The notes under the pieces are model-generated. The model was not told the DNA's origin. It made no database searches and worked only from the letters and a program-made list of their open reading frames with translations. Below are positions 34,701 to 40,469 of a stretch of DNA of 64,000 nucleotides, piece by piece. Made by a program: the position numbers and the translations under genes. The stretch comes from CAAGNP01 sp045595965 (GTDB lineage Bacteria; Bacteroidota; Bacteroidia; Bacteroidales; UBA932), in NCBI GenBank assembly GCA_045595965.1, contig JAZOBN010000032.1, positions 69,226 to 133,225 on the forward strand, given 5' to 3'. The stretch's first letter is position 1; each line of letters starts with the position of its first letter.

Positions 34701-34889
34701 ATGACAACACTTAAACCAAAGAAGACAAAGGTCGAGGATGCGGTAGTAGGCGCATATCAGAAAATCGAAGAGACAGTAGTAGGAACATATCAGAAGATAG
34801 AGGATACTGTCGTGGATACCTACCAGAAAATCGAGGACAAATTCGTAGAAAAATTCCTTGAAGGAGACGATACGAAGAAAGATGAGTAA
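34701..34889 (+). CDS. Small hendecad-repeat protein (YQKIE repeats)
   Basis: A 62-residue cytoplasmic, highly charged protein. Three tandem 11-residue repeats occur in a row (VVGAYQKIEET, VVGTYQKIEDT, VVDTYQKIEDK), followed by FVEKFLEGDD. Eleven-residue periodicity suggests a right-handed or straight amphipathic helix. Small proteins with this VVGAYxKIE repeat are found in several gut anaerobes, but I know of no assigned function. The ATG at 34701 follows an AT-rich stretch. Its TAA overlaps the next gene's ATG by one base, so the two are translationally coupled. Confidence 0.72.
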   Translation: MTTLKPKKTKVEDAVVGAYQKIEETVVGTYQKIEDTVVDTYQKIEDKFVEKFLEGDDTKKDE

Positions 34890-35299
34890 TGATGAAGTCA
34901 GTGACAGTGATATTTGAAGAACCTCTTCACCATGTATGCCTGATGTATGGACTGAAGCAGACATATGAAAGAATGCCGTTCCTCAATAAAAAGGTGCTTG
35001 AGGTGGGAGGAAAGAGAGTGACGATTGATAATGTCGTTGCGCCTCCTCCTATGATGAGAGACCCTGAAAGGGGAACAAGCATAAGATGGGTGAGGAATAT
35101 GGTAAGTGTGTCGTATTGGAAGAATAAACTTTCAATCGATTATTGGGAGGATATGTGCGGTTGCGATGATATCACTGCATTTGTCAATAATCTCATTGAG
35201 GATTATCTGCAATTCAGACATCCGTTCATGAAAATAGCTATTAAGACTGATGGATGTTACGACCAGATCACGGGTCATAGCATCTGTCAGATTCTATAG
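34889..35299 (+). CDS. Hypothetical protein coupled to the hendecad-repeat protein
   Basis: A 136-residue (or 135 from the second ATG at 34892) soluble protein that I do not recognise. It lacks a signal peptide and membrane segment. Visible features: a CLMYGLKQTYERMP segment, a proline-rich APPPMMRDP turn, an aromatic SYWKNKLSIDYWEDMCGCDD stretch, and Cys residues near the end (DGCYDQITGHSICQIL). It overlaps the upstream gene by one base and ends 8 bases from the convergent AraC gene, so the three genes likely form a regulatory unit. Confidence 0.6.
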   Translation: MMKSVTVIFEEPLHHVCLMYGLKQTYERMPFLNKKVLEVGGKRVTIDNVVAPPPMMRDPERGTSIRWVRNMVSVSYWKNKLSIDYWEDMCGCDDITAFVNNLIEDYLQFRHPFMKIAIKTDGCYDQITGHSICQIL

Positions 35300-35307
35300 C
35301 ATCCCCC

Positions 35308-36123
35308 TCACTCTTTAGACAAGGTGTGACGATAAGCTTTTGGAGAGATCCCCTCGACCCGTTTGAAATATTTTCCAAAGACCGATTGTGATGGAAAATC
35401 GAGTTCGTCGCTTATTTCCTGGATGCTCATTGAAGTTGATGAAAGACAGCTTTTGGCATATAGAACAACATACCTTTCAATCCAGTCCAGAGCCGTCATA
35501 CCTGTCTCCTGTTTGAGCATAGTCGAAAGATATTTGCCGGTCACGCAAAGTTTGTCTGCATAGAACCCTATATCCCGTCGGCTCTTGAAGTTTTCTGCGA
35601 CCAACGACATGAATCTTTCGCATTTTTCCTGCTGGACAGTCAGTACGGACGACTGGCCTTGAACGCCGTGCATATAATATCCAAGTCCGTAATAGTATGC
35701 AGAAAACAGATGCCCGATGATCTCTTCCCGATACGGATTGTCAGGCTGCTTCATCAGACTTGATACCTGTCTGTGAACAGAAGAAAGAACATCGATAACC
35801 TCTTCTGAAACACTATAGAACTGTGTATTCTTAATAAAGAGCCTCTCTTGAAGGCTTACCGGAAGATTGAGTGAATCGGTAAAATTCTGACTTAGGACCA
35901 TCCCAAATCCGGAAAACTCATCATCTGTTTCCAGTGATTCCACGACTTGCCCAGGAAGGAACAACGCCACGGCTGGGGCCTTGAGTGACCACAAACGAAA
36001 ATCCACCAGACAAGAGAACCGACCGGCAGTAATGACGATATGGGTCACTTTCTGTATTTTATGAGGAAAGCGGAGCCCCTTCAGGATGCTCTCATTCTCT
36101 AATAGTTCTATATCCTGCAACAT
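35308..36123 (-). CDS. AraC-family transcriptional regulator
   Basis: A 271-residue regulator. An N-terminal cupin-like domain (about 1-160) is followed by the HTH pair: DIGFYADKLCVTGKYLSTML then IQEISDELDFPSQSVFGKYF and GISPKAYRH. It is related in architecture to the regulator at 32052 but clearly divergent. It is convergent with the hendecad gene pair. A shared TATTGGTC motif lies upstream of both, so it may control them and itself. Start ATG 36123 is 7 bases after a full promoter. Confidence 0.92.
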   Translation of the reverse strand: MLQDIELLENESILKGLRFPHKIQKVTHIVITAGRFSCLVDFRLWSLKAPAVALFLPGQVVESLETDDEFSGFGMVLSQNFTDSLNLPVSLQERLFIKNTQFYSVSEEVIDVLSSVHRQVSSLMKQPDNPYREEIIGHLFSAYYYGLGYYMHGVQGQSSVLTVQQEKCERFMSLVAENFKSRRDIGFYADKLCVTGKYLSTMLKQETGMTALDWIERYVVLYAKSCLSSTSMSIQEISDELDFPSQSVFGKYFKRVEGISPKAYRHTLSKE

Positions 36124-36130
36124 GACCCTG

Positions 36131-36161
36131 CAAATTTACCAAATCAGAATAATTGGACAAA
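36131..36161 (-). promoter_or_regulatory. Promoter of the AraC gene (TTTG-N19-TAAATTTG)
   Basis: On the minus strand, TTTG (36161-36158) and TAAATTTG (36138-36131) are 19 bases apart, an exact Bacteroidetes layout. The -7 box ends 7 bases before the start codon, a very short leader. Confidence 0.68.
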
Positions 36162-36193
36162 TACTATCGCGATTTGTGGGAAAATCAGAAGAA

Positions 36194-36216
36194 TATTGGA
36201 GAAAAATTGACCAATA
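36194..36216. promoter_or_regulatory. Inverted repeat TATTGG...CCAATA upstream of AraC gene
   Basis: TATTGG (36194-36199) and CCAATA (36211-36216) face each other across 11 bases, about 35-55 bases upstream of the AraC -33 box. The right half overlaps GACCAATA, complement of the TATTGGTC motif at 34481. A possible autoregulatory site. Confidence 0.35.
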
Positions 36217-36258
36217 AGCCGGAAAACCAGCAGGTCCTAACTGAGTATTTTAATTATT

Positions 36259-36266
36259 TATTTTTG
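36259..36266 (+). promoter_or_regulatory. Possible -7 box TATTTTTG at the head of the fimbrillin leader
   Basis: TAnnTTTG box without a recognisable -33 TTTG. If used, transcripts to the peptide gene at 36659 would carry a leader of about 390 bases that includes the palindrome, the duplicated segment and the G9 tract. Confidence 0.4.
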
Positions 36267-36294
36267 CAAGAGATTGACTTTGTAGATTTTAATT

Positions 36295-36351
36295 TTCTAA
36301 AACTAAGGGGGTAATTATTCTCTATCTATTCTCGCAATAATGTAAACGCAT
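36295..36351 (+). repeat. Duplicated leader segment, copy A (G5 version)
   Basis: Starts TTCTAA, has GGGGG at 36307-36311 and ends AATAATGTAAACGCAT (36336-36351). It is a diverged copy of 36491-36552, offset by 196 bases, with five Gs instead of nine and a degenerate reading frame. Confidence 0.6.
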
Positions 36352-36358
36352 CATTAGT

Positions 36359-36380
36359 GTCCACTAAAATTTTAGTGGAC
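36359..36380. repeat. Perfect 22-bp palindrome in the fimbrillin leader
   Basis: GTCCACTAAAATTTTAGTGG plus AC reads the same on both strands over 22 bases with no loop. It could be an operator for a dimeric regulator or a recombination site. It is not followed by a T run, so it is not an obvious terminator. Confidence 0.7.
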
Positions 36381-36464
36381 AGCAATGTGATTTTCAGAAA
36401 ATTTTAATATCTTCGCGTCAAGTGTGGGTTAAAGGCTTTAGCACTCCATATATCAATTGGCAAA

Positions 36465-36566
36465 ATGAAGAACACAGTTGTTTATATAAATTCTAAATGG
36501 GGGGGGGTAAAAATTGCCCTTCTAATTACCCTTTGTAATGATGTAAACGCATATATAAAGATATAA
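36465..36566 (+). CDS. Possible 33-residue leader peptide spanning the G9 tract
   Basis: ATG at 36465 opens MKNTVVYINSKWGGVKIALL, which continues with a short hydrophobic run ending CNDVNA, resembling a signal peptide, and stops at 36566. The nine-G run (36499-36507) is inside it, encoding Trp-Gly-Gly, so gain or loss of one G would shift the frame. I cannot show it is translated; it may simply be leader sequence. Confidence 0.3.
   Translation: MKNTVVYINSKWGGVKIALLITLCNDVNAYIKI
36491..36552 (+). repeat. Duplicated leader segment, copy B with G9 homopolymer
   Basis: Starts TTCTAA, contains nine Gs at 36499-36507 and ends AATGATGTAAACGCAT (36537-36552). The run of nine Gs is the longest G tract I noticed in the window and is a candidate slipped-strand site. 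Confidence 0.62.
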
Positions 36567-36569
36567 AGT

Positions 36570-36612
36570 AAGGCGACTTGCTGCACAGATGTGTGGCGGG
36601 CCGCCTTTCTTG
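36570..36612 (+). promoter_or_regulatory. Attenuator-like hairpin in the fimbrillin leader
   Basis: AAGGCG (36570-36575) can pair with CGCCTT (36602-36607), enclosing an inner CACA/TGTG hairpin, and is followed by TCTTGTTT. It resembles a weak terminator 47 bases before the small-peptide gene. Confidence 0.33.
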
Positions 36613-36658
36613 TTTCCATATAATCTGACAAACAACTATCAATAAAATAACTTAAAGG

Positions 36659-36784
36659 ATGAAAACAAATGAAATTATGAACTACGAGGCTCCGCAGGTG
36701 GAGATAGTAGAAGTTGAAGTGGAAAAAGGCTTTGCCACATCGGGCGGCGAGTATCCAGGATGGGGTAGTGAAAACCCTCTATAA
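36659..36784 (+). CDS. Small conserved-type peptide preceding the fimbrillin-like gene
   Basis: A 41-residue peptide from ATG 36659: MKTNEIMNYEAPQVEIVEVE, then VEKGFATSGG and a Gly/Trp/Pro-rich tail ending NPL. It has no signal peptide. Short ORFs with this YEAPxVEIVEVEVEKGF pattern recur beside surface-protein genes in Bacteroidales as I know them, but no function is established. The strongly acidic, beta-prone core followed by a Gly-rich, small-residue tail resembles a leader plus core arrangement, which is speculation. It ends 25 bases before the fimbrillin-like gene and is probably cotranscribed with it. Confidence 0.7.
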   Translation: MKTNEIMNYEAPQVEIVEVEVEKGFATSGGEYPGWGSENPL

Positions 36785-36809
36785 TCAAACGAATGTCTAA
36801 CAGTAAAAA

Positions 36810-37682
36810 ATGAAAAAAGAAATGAAAAAGATTTTTATGGCTGCTATGACATTGGCAGTGGTAGTACTTGCAAGTTGCAGTAACGAAGACTTGAATGTAA
36901 AAAACAACGATGTTAAGGTAAACTTTACTGTTGCAGAAAAGGTCGGTTTTGGTACCGATACCCGTGCCGTGAAAACAGGTTGGGAAAATGGCGATGAGAT
37001 TCTGATTGTATTGCTTAGTTCAGATGGATGGTACAACGAGGATGGTTACAACTACATGAAGTTGATATATAACGGTAGCGCTTGGACAACAGATCTTACC
37101 GGTTTGGATCAAACCAGATTGCTTAATGGACAATTATACATGGCTATCTATCATCCGGGGACAATTACCGTTGGTGAGCAAGAAGGATCCCCTGGTTATT
37201 ACAAACTGTCTGGTTATAAGGGTGGCGAGTATTTGCTATTTGCTGGCGATGCTGTTAAATATACCTACGAAGGTGCAAGCATTGATTTGGGCACCATTGC
37301 CTTTGAACGCTATGTTCAAAATTTCCAAATCTCTGTTAAAGACTTGGCATCAGCTGGTAAAGCCAATGGCACTTGGGAATTGTACATTCAAGATGCAGAG
37401 GGAAATGATGCAGATAGGATGTATTATTACGCAGCAGACAAAGCTTTCTTGAGAACTACAGGCTTTGGTATTTATCAAACCGATTACAGCTCTGGTATCA
37501 ACTATAAAGGCGATGTTGTATTCTATTTCTCAAATGCCGGCAGTGATGAAACTTCGTTGAAGTTCTTGTTGCAGATTGATGGTGGTGATGCATACACTTA
37601 TACCACTACCACCATTCCACAAATGGGCCAGGCTTATCTTTTGCCAGCAATTACAGACCCAAAATGGACAAAAATTAACTAA
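36810..37682 (+). CDS. Fimbrillin-family (FimA/Mfa-like) surface lipoprotein
   Basis: A 290-residue lipoprotein with lipobox LASCSN (Cys about 23). After the lipid anchor come VKVNFTVAEKVGFGTDTRA and TGWENGDEI, the signature start of fimbrillin-family domains (TRA, then a Trp and GD). The rest is beta-rich, with aromatic repeats, and ends WTKIN. Family members are subunits or tip proteins of type V (donor-strand exchange) pili or standalone surface proteins. No usher, anchor or second pilin gene is adjacent, so a standalone lipoprotein or distal partner is equally possible. Start 36810 or 36822. A strong terminator follows. Confidence 0.82.
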   Translation: MKKEMKKIFMAAMTLAVVVLASCSNEDLNVKNNDVKVNFTVAEKVGFGTDTRAVKTGWENGDEILIVLLSSDGWYNEDGYNYMKLIYNGSAWTTDLTGLDQTRLLNGQLYMAIYHPGTITVGEQEGSPGYYKLSGYKGGEYLLFAGDAVKYTYEGASIDLGTIAFERYVQNFQISVKDLASAGKANGTWELYIQDAEGNDADRMYYYAADKAFLRTTGFGIYQTDYSSGINYKGDVVFYFSNAGSDETSLKFLLQIDGGDAYTYTTTTIPQMGQAYLLPAITDPKWTKIN

Positions 37683-37709
37683 TCCATAAGCAATCAACGT
37701 AATACACTA

Positions 37710-37738
37710 AAAAGGCTGCACACGTTGCAGCCTTTTTC
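37710..37738 (+). terminator. Rho-independent terminator of the fimbrillin unit
   Basis: A perfect 11-bp stem, AAAAGGCTGCA (37710-37720) against TGCAGCCTTTT (37726-37736), with a 5-base loop, 27 bases after the stop codon. Confidence 0.92.
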
Positions 37739-37808
37739 TTACCTATAAATGGTGTATCACATCACCCCTTCATCAACAAAACTGAAACAGCACAAAAAAG
37801 AACCTCCC

Positions 37809-37979
37809 TCACAGAGAAGCTCTCTTATATAAATCCGCTATCTCTTCTGAAAACTTATGAAAGTTCTTAAGGCAATCAGGTGTCACATGACTGTACATAA
37901 TGCCCATATCAATATATTCAAGCCCCGTTAAAGTTCTTTCATTGAATTTTATCCTACTCACTTTACATATGCCGGCCAT
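37809..37979 (-). CDS. Small hypothetical ORF next to palindromic repeats
   Basis: A 56-residue frame beginning MAGICKVSRIKFNERTLTGL and ending LYKRASL. It has a mixed, protein-like composition, unlike the repeats upstream of it, but no family is recognised and no promoter or ribosome site is clear. The frame stays open into the 51-bp repeats, which suggests either a real gene fragment with repeats inserted at its 5' end or a chance ORF. Confidence 0.28.
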   Translation of the reverse strand: MAGICKVSRIKFNERTLTGLEYIDMGIMYSHVTPDCLKNFHKFSEEIADLYKRASL

Positions 37980-38107
37980 AAAAAAGGCCCTTTTCTTGGC
38001 CGCAGTCCCCAATCGACCTTTAGCGGCCAGAAAAACAGCCCATTTCCTGGCCGTCGCTCCCAATCAACCCTCGGTGGCCAGAAAAACAGCCCATTTCCTG
38101 GCCAGTT
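37974..38107. repeat. 51-bp tandem repeats with inverted GGCCA arms (2.6 copies)
   Basis: Units start GGCCA at 37974, 38025 and 38076, a 51-base period; the last two are nearly identical over the first 28 bases. Each unit has GGCCAG...CTGGCC arms enclosing about 16 bases, so each can form a hairpin. The period is 17 codons, so both strands stay open by chance. The surrounding 37741-38130 stretch has no convincing gene. Confidence 0.82.
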
Positions 38108-38132
38108 AACAATTCGACGGCAGAAGCTCATC

Positions 38133-38231
38133 TCACTTCACATACGCCAGCGTGGCAATACTGACATGAACCCCAACTCCTCCACCAGAATAGTAGCGCA
38201 AGCCTCCAGGGTAGCACCGGTGGTAAGGATA
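38133..38231 (-). pseudogene. comF 3' remnant A (frameshifted)
   Basis: On the minus strand, LTTGATLEACATILVEELG matches the PRPP-binding C-terminal part of ComF-family proteins. One base is then missing in a G run; restoring it gives VHVSIATLAYVK and a stop at 38133. About 100 bases are similar to 39131-39243. The rest of comF is absent. Confidence 0.68.
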
Positions 38232-38267
38232 TAATATAACAGTGATATAAGAATAATAAGGAGCGGA

Positions 38268-38741
38268 CTACTTCCTGCCATAGCGCCTGCCATAGCGCAC
38301 AGAAGGCTCAGAAAGGAAACCATGATTAGGCGAATCCATCTCTTGGATAATCTGAAGCATTTCTGCGGGAGTAACCACAAACGGCTTCTTTGGAAAATGT
38401 TTTATATTGCCGGTTACAAGGAATGAATCTTCATTTGCAAGAGCAACCTCATAGAAAACAACATCCCTTGGATCCGGGAATTGTTCATTGCTGCCAATTC
38501 TCCGAGAATCTATACCACCTTCCCTGATAGCATCAATGACAGCACTGATTGTTTCTTTCGAAAAATTGAACTTAGGCCTTTTCAAAACGGCTACGTACTC
38601 TTCAATTATTTCGTTGTTGTATACTGGTACAATAACCCTGTCATATAGATAATCAAGGACCTTGACAGTAGCTGAATCATGGTGGCGCGACAAAAGCGCT
38701 GATACAATCACATTGGTGTCAATAACTGCATATATTTTCAT
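38268..38741 (-). CDS. PIN-domain toxin of a toxin-antitoxin pair
   Basis: A 157-residue probable ribonuclease. The PIN fold shows its acidic residues: Asp in VIDTNVIVSALL (about 7-18), Glu in NEIIEEY, and Asp in PDPRDVVFYEVAL, followed by FLVTGNIKHF. It belongs to the family of putative PIN-type toxin components (VapC-like). The last 15 residues (Arg/Tyr/Gly-rich) run into the comF remnant and may be foreign. The ATG at 38741 leaves 1 base after the antitoxin stop; a GTG at 38750 would overlap it by 8. Confidence 0.85.
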   Translation of the reverse strand: MKIYAVIDTNVIVSALLSRHHDSATVKVLDYLYDRVIVPVYNNEIIEEYVAVLKRPKFNFSKETISAVIDAIREGGIDSRRIGSNEQFPDPRDVVFYEVALANEDSFLVTGNIKHFPKKPFVVTPAEMLQIIQEMDSPNHGFLSEPSVRYGRRYGRK

Positions 38742-38742
38742 A

Positions 38743-39042
38743 CTACTCACCCCTTCTGGCCAATCTTATCTCCTCATTAATCTCCTCAAGGCCCATGCCC
38801 GCAGTTCCATTTTCTGCAGCAATTTTACGCATTTCATAGAATGCTTTTCTTCCTCTCTCCATCACGTCATCAATAGGGTCAGCCTCTATTGCAAAAGGAA
38901 TCCTTCTCTGACGTATAACTGTCTTAACATATATATTGAATGCCGTATTGGCACTCATGCCAAATTCTTCGCACAGTTTATCAAACTCAGCCTTCAATTC
39001 TGCGTCCATTCTGATGGTTGTTGCTATCTGTCCCATAGTCAT
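38743..39042 (-). CDS. RelB/DinJ-type antitoxin
   Basis: A 99-residue ribbon-helix-helix protein: IATTIRMDAELKAEFDKLCE forms the DNA-binding strand and helix, and FGMSANTAFNIYVKTVIRQR the second helix, as in RelB/DinJ. The C-terminal half (about 50-99, acidic and helical) should wrap the toxin. It is first gene of the pair with the PIN toxin and probably represses it. ATG 39042 lies 10 bases after a -7 box TATCTTTG (39060-39053). Confidence 0.88.
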   Translation of the reverse strand: MTMGQIATTIRMDAELKAEFDKLCEEFGMSANTAFNIYVKTVIRQRRIPFAIEADPIDDVMERGRKAFYEMRKIAAENGTAGMGLEEINEEIRLARRGE

Positions 39043-39052
39043 GTCATTTTTA

Positions 39053-39060
39053 CAAAGATA
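39053..39060 (-). promoter_or_regulatory. -7 box TATCTTTG of the toxin-antitoxin operon
   Basis: TAnnTTTG box on the minus strand ending 10 bases before the antitoxin ATG. The flank is AT-rich, without a clear -33 element. Confidence 0.5.
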
Positions 39061-39130
39061 TATAAATGACGTCATATTGCAATATATATGCCATCAAATT
39101 TACTTGAATTATCAAGGAAAAGCGCTTTTA

Positions 39131-39243
39131 TCACTCCATATACGCCAACGTAGCTATACTCACCCTGCACCCCAATTCCTTCACCAGAATAGTTGCGCAG
39201 GCCTCCAGGGGCGCACCGGTGGTAAGGACAACCTCAATCGTAG
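39131..39243 (-). pseudogene. comF 3' remnant B (in frame)
   Basis: On the minus strand, VVLTTGAPLEACATILVKEL then VSIATLAYME and a TGA at 39131: the C-terminal 35 or so residues of a ComF-type phosphoribosyltransferase. The acidic pair normally before LTTGA reads Ile-Glu. Upstream sequence does not continue the gene. It mirrors remnant A about 1 kb away, with the toxin-antitoxin pair between them. Confidence 0.7.
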
Positions 39244-39337
39244 TCTCCTGATCAACAGTTTAATACAAGGCTGCCCTTTCGGATGTGTTAAGGGCTGGAA
39301 AATGGCCCTTTCTGAGCCTGGAGTGCCCTGGATATAG

Positions 39338-39375
39338 AAAACGGGCTGGAAAAGATTGATTTTCCAGCCCGTTTT
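39338..39375. terminator. Strong bidirectional terminator hairpin
   Basis: A perfect 16-bp stem, AAAACGGGCTGGAAAA (39338-39353) against TTTTCCAGCCCGTTTT (39360-39375), 6-base loop. It can end transcripts from the GGGtGRT gene on the minus strand. Confidence 0.85.
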
Positions 39376-39384
39376 GGTTTATGG

Positions 39385-39438
39385 ATCCCCGCTCTATGTC
39401 GGGGATGACTTCTTGTCATTGCCGGCGTGAACGGCAAT
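39385..39438. repeat. Two adjacent GC-rich hairpins downstream of the GGGtGRT gene
   Basis: ATCCCCG (39385-39391) pairs with CGGGGAT (39400-39406), and ATTGCCG (39418-39424) pairs with CGGCAAT (39432-39438). They lie between the GGGtGRT stop and the strong terminator, and resemble REP-type extragenic palindromes. mRNA 3'-end protection is a possible role. Confidence 0.6.
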
Positions 39439-39443
39439 CAATA

Positions 39444-40457
39444 TTATTTCTCAAATCCTTGAGCTACGTCTACAGCGACAGCTACAGTAGCACCTACCAT
39501 AGGGTTGTTACCGATGCCGAGGAAGCCCATCATCTCCACGTGTGCTGGAACTGATGAAGAACCTGCGAACTGAGCGTCTGAGTGCATACGGCCCATTGTG
39601 TCGGTCATACCGTATGATGCAGGACCTGCAGCCATGTTGTCAGGGTGAAGGGTACGGCCTGTACCACCACCTGAAGCTACTGAGAAATATTTCTTGCCAA
39701 GCTCATTACACTCTTTCTTGTAAGTACCTGCTACAGGGTGCTGGAAACGGGTAGGGTTGGTAGAGTTACCTGTGATAGATACATCTACACCCTCTTTGTG
39801 CATAATAGCAACACCTTCGCGTACATCATTTGCACCATAGCATCTTACTTTAGCACGTGGACCATCTGAATAAGGGATCTCACGAACTACTTTAAGTTCT
39901 GAAGTGAAGTAGTCGAACTCTGTCTGAACATAGGTAAAGCCGTTGATACGAGAGATGATCATAGCTGCGTCTTTACCAAGACCGTTAAGGATACAGCGTA
40001 GAGGCTCTTTACGTACTTTGTCAGCTTTAGCAGCAATCTTGATAGCACCTTCAGCTGCAGCAAATGATTCGTGACCTGCAAGGAAAGCGAAACATTTGGT
40101 CTCTTCTCTAAGAAGACGGGCAGCAAGGTTACCGTGACCAAGACCTACTTTGCGGTCATCAGCCACAGAGCCTGGGATGCAGAATGCCTGAAGGCCAAGT
40201 CCGATAGCTTCAGCAGCATCAGCAGCATTTTTGCAACCTTTCTTGATTGCGATTGCAGCACCAACTACATAAGCCCATTTTGCATTTTCAAAGCAGATAG
40301 GCTGAGTCTCTTCACAAGTTTTATAAGGATCTACACCGTGAGCTTCACAAATCTGGTTAGCCTCTTCGATGCTCTGGATACCCACTTCATTCAAGGCAGC
40401 AAGAATCTGTTTCATTCTGCGGTCCTGACTCTCAAATTTTACCTCTCTAATTGCCAT
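39444..40457 (-). CDS. GGGtGRT family protein
   Basis: A 337-residue soluble protein named for its motif: SGGGTGRTLHPDNMAAGPAS (from about residue 260). Other conserved stretches: ICFENAKWAYVVGAAIAI, AFLAGHESFAAAEGAIKIAA and SITGNSTNPTRFQHPVAG. It contains several cysteines (for example EAHGVDPYKTCEETQPICFE) that could hold a cluster. The family occurs in anaerobes, usually beside a NifU-like scaffold as here; no reaction is established. An unusually good Shine-Dalgarno, AGGAGG at 40465-40470, sits 7 bases before the ATG and overlaps the upstream stop codon, indicating strong coupled translation. Confidence 0.93.
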   Translation of the reverse strand: MAIREVKFESQDRRMKQILAALNEVGIQSIEEANQICEAHGVDPYKTCEETQPICFENAKWAYVVGAAIAIKKGCKNAADAAEAIGLGLQAFCIPGSVADDRKVGLGHGNLAARLLREETKCFAFLAGHESFAAAEGAIKIAAKADKVRKEPLRCILNGLGKDAAMIISRINGFTYVQTEFDYFTSELKVVREIPYSDGPRAKVRCYGANDVREGVAIMHKEGVDVSITGNSTNPTRFQHPVAGTYKKECNELGKKYFSVASGGGTGRTLHPDNMAAGPASYGMTDTMGRMHSDAQFAGSSSVPAHVEMMGFLGIGNNPMVGATVAVAVDVAQGFEK

Positions 40458-40469
40458 AATAATTCCTCC

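Noticed and set aside
37900..38109. Plus-strand frame with repeated RKTAHFLA peptides
   Set aside because: A consequence of the 51-bp palindromic repeats, which stay open on both strands; no start signal.
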